Source: Branchiostoma floridae
Taxonomy: Eukaryota > Chordata > Leptocardii > Amphioxiformes > Branchiostomatidae
Length of the DNA: 64,000 nucleotides
Direction: 5' to 3'
NCBI RefSeq assembly: GCF_000003815.2
Contig: NC_049987.1
Location: 23,915,868-23,979,867, forward strand
A program made the translations under genes and the position numbers. Below the pieces are notes generated by a model that was given only the letters and a program-made list of their open reading frames with translations, was not told the origin of the DNA and made no database searches. Shown here piece by piece: positions 49,001 through 61,100 of this stretch (its first letter is position 1; each line of letters starts with the position of its first letter).

Positions 49001-52000
49001 ATTTTAGTATGCCGAAAAGACAACTTAAATGTCTCAAAAGTTATAAAAAATCATCCGTTTTACTGTTTTACCACTGTGGTAATATTTCAAGTTTTAAATA
49101 TAAAACTGACAAATACCGTTTCTCTAGATCTGTTTACCAAACTTACCTCGGCTATGTCAAATATAATAAGCCTTTGTCTGGCGTTTGATAAAGCATTGCG
49201 TCATCTGTTTTAAAACAGTGGCAAGATTTACTGTCAAAACTGACAATTGCGTTTTCCGGGACAAAATGTTATGTTAATACCTCAGAAAAGTCAAATACAA
49301 TATTCTTCTATGTTGTTTGTTCCGAAAGCAAATGACGTATTCGATCTTTCTGTGCGCAATTTTTGATTCGAACAGGGAATACCTCTTACGTTTAGCTTAT
49401 ATGCGCTCCCTTACGTTACATGAAATGCTGCGTTTTTCTGTTGAATATACGGCATCTGTAATCTATTTCAAACCGCCGTTTACGCAAAGAAGGGGGGATT
49501 CCCCGGTTTAGCTTATATGTTGCCAAGAGGTATATGAAATGTTGCGTATTTCTGTTAAACATACGACATGTTTAATCTTTGAATCAAGGCAGTTTAAGTG
49601 AACATGGGGAGACCTCCTCCGTTTAGCTTATGTTGCCAAGACGTATATAAAATGTTGGGTATTTCTGTTGAACATACGACATTTTTAATCTTTGAATCCG
49701 CTCAGTTTAAGCAAACAAGGGAGACCTCCCCCGTTAGCTTATATGTTGCCAAAACTGTACATGAAATGTTGCGTATTTCTGTTAAACATACAACATGTTT
49801 AATCTTTGAATCCGCGCAGTTTAAGCGAACTAGGGGAGACCTCCCCCCTTTAGCTTATATGTTGCCAAAACGTTTATGAAATGTTGCGTATTTCTGTTGA
49901 ACATACGACATGTTTAATCTTTGAATCCGCGCAGTTTAAGCGAACTAGGGGAGACCTCCCCCCTTTAGCTTATATGTTGCCAAAACGTTTATGAAATGTT
50001 GCGTATTTCTGTTGAACATACAACATGTTTAATCTTTGAATCCACGCAGTTTAAGCGAACTAGGGGAGACCTCCCCCGTTTAGCTTATATGTTGCCAAAA
50101 CGTACATGAAATGTTGCGTATTTCTGTTGAACATACGACATGTTTAATCTTTGAATCCGCGCAGTTTAAACGAACTAGGGGAGACCTCCCCCGTTTAACT
50201 TATATGTTGTCAAGACGTATATGAAATGTTGGGTATTTCTGTTGAACATACGACATTTTTAATCTTTGAATCCGTGCACTTTTAAGCGAACATGGGGAGA
50301 CCTCCTCCGTTTAGCTTATATGTTGCCAAAACGTATATAAAATTTTGCGTATTTCTGTTGAACATACGACATGTTTAATCTTTGAATCCGCGCAGTTTAA
50401 GCGAACTAGGGGAGACCTCCCCCGTTTAGCTTATATGTTGCCAAAACTGTACATGAAATGTTGCGTATTTCTGTTGAACATACGGCATGTTTAATCTTTG
50501 AATCCGCGTAGTTTAAGCGAACTAGGGGAGACCTCCCCCGTTTAGCTTATATGTTGCCAAAACTGTACATGAAATGTTGCGTATTTCTGTTGAACATACG
50601 ACATGTTTAATCTTTGAATCCGCGCAGTTTAAACGAACTAGGGGAGACCTCCCCCGTTTAACTTATATGTTGTCAAGACGTATATGAAGTGTTGGGTATT
50701 TCTGTTGAACATACGACATGTTTAATCTTTGAATCCGCGCAGTTTAAGCGAACACGGGGAGACCTCCCCCGTTTAGCTTATATGTTGCCAAAACGTACAT
50801 GAAATGTTGCGTATTTCTGTTGAACATACGACATGTTTAATCTTTGAATCCGCGCAGTTTAAGCGAACACGGGGACACCTCCCACGTTTAGTTTATATGT
50901 TGCCAAAACGTATATGNNNNNNNNNNNNNNNNNNNNNNNNNNNNNNNNNNNNNNNNNNNNNNNNNNNNNNNNNNNNNNNNNNNNNNNNNNNNNNNNNNNN
51001 NNNNNNNNNNNNNNNNTCCGCGCGCCTTTTAGCGACACGGTGAGACCTCCCCCGTTAAAGCTCCTTGGTTTAGCTTATACTTTTGTGTAGTGAGTGGTGT
51101 TTAATCATGATATAGCTTATACTTTTGTGTAGTGAGTGGTGTTTAATCATGATATTTTTCTTACTATCAAACGGCGAGCATTTCTTACTACAAGTAAATG
51201 TACGAATGATTTCTTTATCTACAAGCAAGCGTCAAGAAAGAACAGTCTGGACACACAGGCAGTGTCTTCCCGTTTTGCTCGTGTTTGTTTTGGTTAAATT
51301 GTGATATGCGTGGGCAGGCTAGATGTAAATTTATTCAGCGTTAATTCGTACGCGCATTCCGCATGGGGTGCGCCTCCGTCTGTGGCCGGCATACTATACA
51401 TACACAGCGGCTGTGTCATGTGATAGGATGTATCCAATGGCAGAAAAGAGTGGGGGGTTCAAATTTATCATACCACAAGGAGCGGTTATTTTCCAGGCGC
51501 TCATTTGAAAAGTAGTATTGAAGAAAGTTTGGACCTGTTCTAACCCGCTAGTTGTGGCCGTGACACTGCTGTTTCCGCCTAGGACCCCCGGTGACGGAAT
51601 TTGACGCAAAGATAGGAGGTGGCTATCATTCTGTACAAGTTGATGTTGTTGGAAATCGACACAGATTGGGAAATCACGACCATTGTACCATCCGGATTAA
51701 TAGAAGCCGAGACTGCAAGCTGAACATGTTTCGCGTCCAAATAATCCAAGAGTCCAAGACCATCCAACAACACGAGTCATATCGGCCACTACTCTAGATC
51801 TTTAATACCGGATTCTTATTCCTGTGGTGGCCAGATGGAACTGTGTGCTCTTTTTAACTTACGCCGTGACGCTTCGCCCGACACTGGAAATGGGACTGTG
51901 GACTTAGATGCTGCACGGAATTGCACAGCCGTTGTGATTGCTTCAACTGCCGACTACATCAGAATGATAGGCCACAAATACCTAGTAGGCTGTAGTTTTT

Positions 52001-53893
52001 TTTTTACTTTTCCATGTAATGTTTTCTCGTAATTCAATAAAATTTCAAAGTTTCATCCATTGTATTTTCTTGCTTTAAAACGTGCTTATGATTAACTTCA
52101 TCCCGCTATAATGACACTTATCCACACCTTATAATCACCTTAATGCACACGTATATGAGACGTAGAAAGGGAACTTTAAACATGTCTTAAGGGTGTTTAG
52201 TACTTATTTATGACAACTTTTAGCTGCTAAAAGGACAAATATAGACACATTAAAATCCTCTTAATGCGCATGTATATGAGACGTAAAGAGGCTTCAGAGA
52301 AGATAAAAGGGAACTTTAAACATGTATTAAGGGTGTTTTTATAAGTGTTTATGACAACTTTAAGCTGCTAAAAGGCAACAATGCACATCTTATAAACATC
52401 TTAATGCACACGTATATGAGACGTAAAAAGACTTAAGAGGAAATAAACGTGAACTTTAAACATGTATTGAGGGTGTTTTAATAAGCGTTTATGACAACTT
52501 TAAGCTGCTGAAAGGGCACCAATACACAAAGTATAAACATCTTAATGCACACGTATATGACAAGTATAAAGGCTTCAGAAGAAATAAACGTGAACTTTAA
52601 ACATGTATTAAGGGCGTTTTAATAATCATTTACGAAATATTTAAGCTACTGAAAGGCAACTTAAAAAACCGGACAATACGGATCTATAAGCACCTAATGA
52701 TCATCTTTACGCACACGTAAATGAGCCGTAACGATGTTTAAAGTTTTATGAAACGTAATATTTAATTGCTATTTAAATGAGTTTTGATAAACATTTACAA
52801 CATCTTTAAGCTGCTGAAAGGCAACTTAAAAAACCGGAAAATACGGACCTATCCGCACCTATAAGCCACCTAATGATCATCTTTACGCACACGTAAATAA
52901 GCCGTAACGATGCTTAAAGTTTTATAAACGTAATATTTAAATGCAATTTAAATGAGTTTTAGTAATTATTTACAACAACTTTAAGCTGCCAAAAGGCAAC
53001 TTAAAAAACCGGAAAATACGGACCTATCAGCACCTACGTAAAGACTACGTAACGCCAATCTTTACGTACTCGTATAAGAGATGTATAGATCCGTAAAGAA
53101 GGAAAATACGTCAACGTTAAGCATCATTTAAGCATGCTTAAATTCCGTTTTTCGTGCCGTGTAAGTACTGACATTCACTCGTTCCACGATCAAATGAAAA
53201 GCATATCTTCTATATTTCAGTGTGTACATAATATCGTACTAGCATTTAACAATGACCAAATTCTTTATGATGACTGTGAGATCAAGGCCTTAGATATTTG
53301 AACGTATTTCCCTGGTTTTGATATTTCTTCAATACATTCGACTTACGTAAGATACGTGCTATGATATTAATACTTACAAAGAACATCCAAAGTGACGGTA
53401 CCCACACCGATGGGTAAGATTCCATTCTCCGCCGAACACTGATAAATCCCGGCATCATGGCGGGATGTATTGGTGATTCGGAGCGTCTGCCTCCTTGGGG
53501 ATAGATAAACACAAGTCATAGTAAGTCATAGGAAAGTAAATATAGTGACAGGACTTCCAAAATATGGGCTCTAAAACTTCTCAAATGCAGAGCTTCGATT
53601 TTGATAATATACAGATTGTTGGCACAGCATTCATTTGAGCATGTGTAAATATATGACCATGCCATGGATATAGAAAACGTAGACATTTAAGATGGAAAGT
53701 TTTTATACTTCACCTGACGTCTTGTATAAGAGGCATCTGATGTCCAAGTTTGCCCCAGCTGATGCTGGCAGCAGGACTGCTGTCCACCAGGCAGGTTAGG
53801 GTTGCCGGCTCTCCCTCCACAGCGGTCACGGATGGAACAGGGACTGATACGGCTGGAGCGTCTGAAATAATGCGGAGATACCATATTTTAGTT

Positions 53894-53957
<64 letters not shown>

Positions 53958-56220
53958 CAGTTCAAATAACAGGAGTAATGGTTAATTGAGTGAAGAAAAT
54001 GCGCTACCAACACAAGGATAAGTTGTGGTTCTAATAATTGATAAATCACAGGACAATATCTAAAAAGGCTCTTAAACACATTAACCACTTACAGTGAACG
54101 TTCAGAACACTCCACGACTCTTGAACAGAAGTGATCTCCGGGAATGGCTGGCTGGCTCTGCAGGTCAAGTTCATGCCGTTGTCCCACTTGGTCAGCTGTG
54201 GAATATTGAGCTCAGCTTCAACTTGACCTCGGCTCTCCTGCCGCCTGACTTGCTGCCCAGTAAAAGCCCGAGTGCCGTTGTACCAGGTCAGCTCTGGTAG
54301 CGGGTTCCCTCCAGAGGATACACATCGTAACACAAGCTGCTGGCCAACCTTACTGGGAACATCTAAACCTCTCAACTGAGGGGCGTGGGGAACTGGAACT
54401 AAGGAAGTAAGGTGATGATAATCTATTAGATGTATGATATATTGCATGACATGTAAAAATATATCAATATCGTAATGACCACTGAAAAGGTTTCACTTCA
54501 ATCTATTGACTTATGGTAAATCCGTATGTGGAAAAAAAAATAAATTTAACTATGACAAATTGTATTATCCTACCTATGACCGTTAACTTGGCTTCTTTTG
54601 GGGTCAGATCAATGATAGCACATCTGTATATGCCTTCGTCCTCCATTTTCACATCTTTAACTTGTAGATGATACTCATTTTCTGTGTCGCCAATCAACTG
54701 CAAAACAAAGTAATACATAATTTCGCAACAGATTAAAAACCGTGCATGAAGATTAAGCAAATCAAATTGAAAAGTCATCGTGGCTGGTAGGTTAGTATTA
54801 ATAAGAGTATAACCTTGTAACGTTTATATATTTGTCCCACTCTGCGTCCGGTAGATACGGCCTTGAAACCAGTCGCCGACCAAGTTACAATGTCCTCAGG
54901 CGACAGATCACGGAAACTGCACCGAAGTGTCGCTGTGCCGCCGAGTAGAACAGCGGTTGGCATCGGAATTTCCTCATAGCTGGCACCGTTTGCTGTAGAT
55001 AGTATCATAAACATTATGTAAAAAGTGATACCGGCAATGAATTATCTTGTTTGGATATTTTATGAATTTCCCCAATCAATCGTATGGAAAGTATATCCAT
55101 AACTTTAATTTTTTCTCATAAAAGACTTATCTCAGTCAGCTTATCTCTATCATTTACTTTCGCTACAAGTCAGTGGGGTTTTTTGGGCCCGGTAGCGTTT
55201 CCATTTAATTGCAACCATTATCATTACATTCATGATTTCTTCTAGAAAGGCCTCAAGGGTTAAATATATGGATGTAATGGGATAGTTTTCATTTCAAATG
55301 AGGAGACCACATGCTAAAGACTTCCTTAACCCTTAGTATTCCAACAGTACAGGAATCCTAATCGCATCCTTGAAAACCTGACCTCTCTAATTATAAAACA
55401 CGTAGGAGGAATAAACATGGAGACGCAAATGTTGTAAATGTCAGAATACATGATAAAAATCGCCCATTGGGGTAATACATCAAAATATGGATCATCGGGA
55501 AATACAAGCAGGTCATAGACTCATGTTGGATGTACTTTACTTAATGAATTACGACTGAAAACTGTACTGTACATAGAAAAACAGTGACAACGCCCTGCCA
55601 TGAGTAAGTGAGTGAGAGAAAAACACAGAATCCCTTCTTTTCCAAACTAACTGAGCTTCATGCATATTATATCGGTTAGTGTAAAGAAGGTAAAATATTC
55701 GTTATGTAAAACTCGGGTTGTGAGCTTAACAATGGCATCAATAAAAAGAACATGATTATAATGATTCAAATTTGACAGCGGTATGACCTTGTAACGCTTG
55801 TAAATTTGCCCCACTGCCCGGTCTGAAGATATAGTGCCAGAAGGCCCTGACCAAGTAATGATGTCACCCAGCGACATGGCACGGAAACTGCACCCAAGTA
55901 TTAACAATGGCATCTCGTTTACACGTAACCGCCCCCCTCTCTCTATGTCAGACAGTAGGCCGATATTTATGGTCAAGTAGATGGCAATAGCTAGAGGTCA
56001 ATGTCCGAGACATCTATGTTTGCACATTGATCAATTACCTTTATGGATACCTCTTACTACAAGCATCACAAGTCAAAACAACACGTTTCTGAATACATTA
56101 CAAATAGGTGATACATGATGACTAGTTTATATCCTGTAAATAATCAAAACACGTACCTTCTTGGTGGAGAATAAAGAAAACAGTCAAACAAAGAAGACGA
56201 ACGTTCACACATGAGGCCAT
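46003..56220 (-). CDS. Gene B: five-Ig Kirrel/nephrin-like receptor, probable recombinant
   Basis: Exons in transcript order: 56157-56220 (signal, MASCVNVRLLCL), 54814-54992 and 54574-54697 (D1), 54093-54398 (D2), 53714-53861 and 53378-53493 (D3), 48475-48729 (D4), 47812-48126 (D5), 47322-47447 (helix plus KKRGWIC), 46856-47038 (main tail), 46417-46517 (LVHSTSLPPY exon), tentative last exon 46003-46059 (19 codons with stop). Eleven exons join in frame to 639 codons. The intron between D3 and D4 is about 4.6 kb and is filled with satellite DNA and the assembly gap. Exon 1 resembles gene A, while the D1 exon (TGFKAVSTGRRVGQ) is closer to gene D; intron 1 keeps a broken gene A-like D1 exon. Without the final splice the frame stops at 46333. 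Splicing across the long D3-D4 intron is inferred from order and phase. Confidence 0.87.
49325..51060. repeat. Satellite array, 115-base unit, interrupted by assembly gap
   Basis: About thirteen units with GCGTATTTCTGTTGAACATA, AATCTTTGAATCC and GGGGAGACCTCCCCC; GCGTATTTC starts at 49771, 49886, 50001 and 50116 (115 bases each). Units at the left edge are diverged, central ones nearly identical. The array lies in the D3-D4 intron of gene B. Confidence 0.92.
50917..51016. other. Assembly gap of 100 N
   Basis: Exactly 100 undetermined bases inside the 115-base satellite. The round length suggests a placeholder, so the real array may be longer. Confidence 0.98.
51071..51155. repeat. Perfect 42-base tandem duplication
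   Basis: TAGCTTATACTTTTGTGTAG and the bases after it occur twice in direct succession just after the satellite. Confidence 0.85.
51394..52042. other. Unrecognised coding-like stretch in gene B intron 6
   Basis: The minus strand has two overlapping open frames in different phases (51394-51609 and 51579-51773) with non-repetitive protein-like text such as QLAVSASINPDGTMVVISQ. The plus strand has a frame at 51835-52032 followed by AATAAA at about 52037. Composition differs from the satellites on both sides. It may be an inserted element or a broken gene; I do not recognise the family. Confidence 0.3.
52080..53140. repeat. Second satellite-like array, units of about 120-175 bases
   Basis: CTTAATGCACACGTATATGA-type cores recur near 52138, 52259, 52400 and 52543, and more diverged cores (CTTTACGCACACGTAAAT) near 52705, 52880 and 53063. 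Each is followed by GTAAA... and AACTTTAAGCTGCTAAAAGG-like text. It lies in gene B intron 6. Confidence 0.75.
53894..53957. repeat. (GTA)n trinucleotide microsatellite
   Basis: More than twenty GTA units in gene B intron 4; the open frames on both strands here are artefacts of the repeat. Confidence 0.95.
55788..55905 (-). pseudogene. Relic of a D1 first-half exon in gene B intron 1
   Basis: The minus strand reads CSFRAMSLGDIITWSGPSG and then a segment ending VGQIYKRYK directly at a good donor. This is the 3' part of a D1 exon; the 5' part, including the acceptor and the leading strand, is lost or scrambled. Its SGPSGTIS segment matches gene A, not the intact gene B exon 0.8 kb downstream. 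If spliced in, it would lack part of the domain, so it is treated as broken. Confidence 0.7.
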
Positions 56221-56347
56221 CTTGTCTCGCCTAAATACAGTAGATCCTCCAGCACTACAGTTAGTCGCAGCCACCACCCTTACAGGGCGGAACGAAATGG
56301 GCTTGGTGCGTAGTTAGGAATCCTTAATGGTACAAAAATAATGGGAT

Positions 56348-56605
56348 GCGTCTCATCTGCCTGTTCACAGCCCGATTCAGTGTATACCAGTCCGCACCCA
56401 CCCACAGACCCAGACCCTAAATGAAAGCCTTCTGTGGCCCTCGGGGAAAGCTGAACACATTAGTTCGGCTGGAAGATCCAAGTAATGTGTTCCAATTACA
56501 TTATGTCATCCATAATGCATAGCCTAAGTCAGTTAGTAAAGATTTGGTGCACAACTTCCAGGAACAATCACATCAGCAACTTGCAGGAGGCGGAAAATTT
56601 GTCTG
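56348..56605 (-). promoter_or_regulatory. Shared 258-base upstream module, gene B copy
   Basis: The copy begins 128 bases upstream of the gene B ATG, the same distance as in gene A. Both inverted repeats (GAACACATTA with TAATGTGTTC, and CATTATG with CATAATG) are intact. Similarity to the 28 and 44 kb copies continues for several hundred bases farther upstream, showing that intergenic DNA was duplicated with the gene. Confidence 0.62.
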
Positions 56606-57332
56606 CGCGAGGAATCAAAATGATCACCCTAATAAGGGATCAATGTCTGTAAAGATGATGTCATTGATAAGTTATCAACAAATATGTAGATTATCATAAA
56701 TGCCAAAGGCTTTTACAACATGATAGCACACATTTCTCAGCTATATATACTGCAAAACATTCCTTTTTTCAAGTTAATGATTTTATAATTCACAAGACAT
56801 TTGAGGCTTGTCCGCCCTAAAATGGGGTCATAGAGATAATGTTATTTAGCGGATGCTTTAGTTTAAATAAGTTTTCTGGGGATGAGAGATGTGCTGTGAG
56901 GACACCTGCGGATACTGCTATAACTGCAGGCTTGAAATAGAATATGTGACTTACTACATGTGCTGTGGCTGGTGATCAGTACGGAATAACAGAAAGGTGT
57001 GTATTAGCTATCATGAAGCTGGTGAGGAGGCTTGGCTAATAGACGTTTATGGAACAAATGACCACTTGCTTGGATTCTAGCTTTAGATGTAAAGATGATC
57101 TGTTAGAAACGATGTCAACTCTAAAATCTAGAAGTAAATGAACGTTATCGTATACAATATATTAGAGTACCCAGTATCTAGTTTACATCTTATTAACCTG
57201 TATTGTATATGTGGATATGACTGATACAGGTGATTGATATTGGTGTTAATCAACACAAGTGCACGTGCGGTAATTTTGTCGTTATCTGTTCTATAAAGCA
57301 TAGATATGAGATTTTGAAGCAGATACGTATTC

Positions 57333-57338
57333 TTTATT
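57333..57338 (-). terminator. Candidate poly(A) signal of gene A
   Basis: AATAAA on the minus strand about 0.8 kb downstream of the tentative last exon. The same hexamer sits in the same context (GTATTC on the plus strand beside TTTATT) after genes B and D. Confidence 0.4.
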
Positions 57339-58158
57339 ATTTATATATATACAGTACATACACAATATACGTACACACTATATTCGTGCTTCTACACAAA
57401 TGATAGGTTTAAAATTCGGACCATTCAACAGGCCAGCGCTGCTCGAAACCTCGCTTTTTCATTTCCATCACACAAAACGCTTGATGTCAATCTCATTCTA
57501 GTAGAAAAGGTCAGAGGTTCGTACTATTCTTCAGACGTTGCTGTTTTTATACATTTTACCTATTTTCAACGTTTTATGATTCAACACTCATAACTAGGAT
57601 ATAGGAGATAATAACATACACATACCTCCAAATCGATGAAGCCAAATGACATCACATTTGTTAGTAAGCTAACACTACATATAGTTTCATTGTACATTAG
57701 ATACGAGTTATTAAATTGGTGTGTCTTACAATGTATAATAACTTCAGGTACCTTGTAATAGTTAGTGTACCTTTCACTTCATATTACGTTACCTACTACC
57801 TATAGGTAAAATATGTATATAAGCCTTTTTTGTCAAAATTGGTCAATGATCTATTTTCAATTTATCATTACTTATAGATGTCAGAAAAATCACGCTGTTG
57901 TTACATTTTGCACATTTGCATTTGGTATATGAGCAAAACAATCTACTATTCGGTAGATATTTGTTAGATCACAACGTGTAACATCTAGTTGAAGTCAACA
58001 TCCAGCTAATGTTCTTCAAAATCCTAACATCAAAACCCTCGTAGCGAAGTGAATGCGATGGAAAAGGACACAGCCTGTCACGCAGTCATCTCTTTCAATG
58101 CCAGACGAGGAACATCAACATTCAGCTAGCGTGATTATACAGCTGCAGAGCATCTCCG

Positions 58159-61100
58159 TTACCACCCTTCATTCGTAAACTTCAGATGCCACTGAACCAA
58201 CGGCAACAGACTAGAGGAAATAAAATAGAAACAATCATGATAGTTAGGTTTATGCATGAAATATGACTTTGTTCAGTTCAAGTTCAAGTTGTAGGCATGG
58301 TATACATGGAGTGACGAGATCTTTAGTTGCCAGCTTAATGGATCAATTGCATGTTTTAATGCTGCAATACACATCATGTCCAAAAGATTTTTTTCTTAAA
58401 CTTCAGTATTTTCAAAACAACAACTAGTATACTTAAATGAAATTACCAGATGGCAACACTATAGAATTAACGACAAAAACTTAATCTTCTTAACAAGTCA
58501 AACACAGTTTTAGTAGATCAAAGTTTGACACTGGAGCATGATTCCATCCACATCTGTACCTGAGAAAACGGCCTACCTGAGCTGTGATTGGTGCAACATT
58601 CCAATGAGCAGGGTCGTACCGACGGGACCATTCTTCTGTGGGGTACGGAGGCAGGGACGTCGAGTGGACTAACGGTCCTGAGTAAATCAGACAAAAATGC
58701 AAAGTTGTCTGTCCAATAACTTTGGAATTTGTAATGCATCGGTGCAAGAAAGTAAAAATTACACTTTAAAAATGAATAAACTTTATAACTTTAGATTTAT
58801 ATGTGGCATAATGTATGACAACAATAACAAATCATCCAAAACAATGATATTCGTCTATTCCAAAACCGCTAACTACGACAGAACGAAAAAACTACATCGT
58901 TATCTTTCCAAGAACTATCGAAGATGCAATATTTAGAGTGCAACTTTAAAGTAGACGAATATGATACACTTCCATATGCAAGTACGTGAAAATTTAACTT
59001 TATAAATAGATAATTTATTGCTGCATATTCGTATTTGCCGAAAAGTATACCAACAATAATACAACATCCAACGCAATAAAGCTCGTCTATATTCTAAAGC
59101 ATATTGCTACTGTCATACGAATGGCTGGTTGACAGTTTATGTTGAACGTTTCTGTTCTCTTTCGTGAAGCTAATAGTCTTGGTCTGCACCCTGCATCACC
59201 CTTTTCCAATGTGAACTTATTTGGACTGAAATCTAAAAAATGACACCTCAACAGATGTCGAAACTTACCTGCGTTGGGGAGTCTTGCCGATGTCCAGTCC
59301 GTGTCCCCCCGTGGCGGAGGCCGCGGTTTGAGAGTCCCGTACATCTCCTGTAGCTCCTGTAGGTCCTCCACACCGGAGTCAATGGTGCCGGTCTGATACA
59401 CGTACTTCGGCACGGGAGGCATCGGGCGGGACACGGGGACTTGGAAAGGTTCTGAAAACATCAGATGCTCGTGTACTTTAGAATAATCAATAATGCCATT
59501 TTTTATTCGTGACTAACTGCAGGTAATCATTTAAAGTATTAAGAAGACCATACCATCTTTGTGAGACTTGCAGATCCAGCCCCTTTTCTTCACATAGATC
59601 ACTAGAACAACTGCAGTTGTGATTAGCAATATGGCACCAGCAGAGACGGAAATTATGATGATCATTTTAGGTAAGGACCCTGTTAGGAAGATTCAAAGAT
59701 TATTCACACGATAGTCACTAAAACAGCTGGATTGGTTTTGGAAATGGTCAGACGCTATAGGTCTAGTAGCATCCACTGCCTCTCGTCAGTGACTTGGCAT
59801 AATCTAGCCAAATCTGAAGAACATTAAAACTTCTTACAAGTAAAGTCAGATTCAGTTAATGCCATCCATACAACATGGCTTTCTCTGAGATTCACACTTT
59901 TGAATTAGATATCTGTAGTCTTCTTTTGAAGATCAAAGGATCAGTAATCACTTATGTCTTATCACTTTCAAAATAAAGCGGGTAATTGTTCTGTACCAAA
60001 CGTACGTACCTGACGTACTCTATTTAACCCTTACTAATTGTTATGTCTGAAAACTCATATCAAAATATTTTAGAAACTTGACCTGTAATGTCAAGACGAA
60101 TATTCCGTCTGACAGATCCGAAGACGTTCGACGCCGTGCAGATGTAGTTCCCGCTGTCCTTCACAGTGACGTCAGGTATGGACAGCACTGACGTCATTCC
60201 CTGGCCCTCCTCATTGATAACTATGTTACTGCTCACACCCGCTGATAATTCCTTCTCTGCTCCATCGTCATCTCTCCATATCCAGCTGATTTTAGACGGC
60301 AACGGGTCAGCAGCAACCGTGCAGCTCATGCGGACCGCTTCTCCCACCACGGCAGATATTGTTGATGAGCCTGTCTTCCTTTTCAGTATGGGTTTTCCTG
60401 TAAATTGGAAAATAGACAGATTGAATCTACGGATTCATTGTTTTTAAAGACCATCGAAGGTTTAATAACAACCGTGAATATAAACCAACTACTCCCAAGA
60501 TCTAAAGAGGGTTATAGAACTACATCTACATACTTTTGCCGTGTTGTGTTATCATATGCATAAGAAGGTTTGGTACAATGGCAGTCTACTAACCTACTAC
60601 ATCGATGAAGGTGTCTCTAGCCTCCAGAGGGAATCCATCGCTTGTGGCGACGCACTGATACGTTCCCTCCACGTCGTAGCTCACCCGGTGGAACCGGAGC
60701 GGGTTTTCCCAGTACAAGTTTGTATCCTTCCGCCGCCACCTTACTCGCGGTTCAGGATTGCCGTCCGCCAGACATTTCAAAGAGAAGCCATCGTTGCCTT
60801 GCTGGACGGTAACGTTTTTTTCCATGGAGGGATCGATTAACGGAGGGTCTGTACATAAAAAAAGTTACTAATGATTTCAAAAACACACAAGCTAATATAC
60901 ATACATTCACTTATTCCAGTGTCTACGTATGTTTGTATTTAACAATGATCACATTCTATTGTGAGATGAAGAGAGCAACGCCTTCTGGTTGTCATAATCG
61001 TTATTACTATCCTGCTTTTGAGATTTCTTGAGTACATTCTACATAACTACGATACTTACAATAGCAGCAACGCTTACAAAGAACTTCCAAAGTGACGGTA

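Noticed and set aside
49598-51043. Plus-strand frames through the 115-base satellite as a gene
   Set aside because: The frames simply repeat the satellite unit and one runs into the N gap.
59269-59451. Tail motif EMYGTL as an ITIM
   Set aside because: The residue two before Tyr is Glu, which does not fit the I/V/L/S-x-Y-x-x-L/V/I pattern; it is kept only as a YxxL motif.
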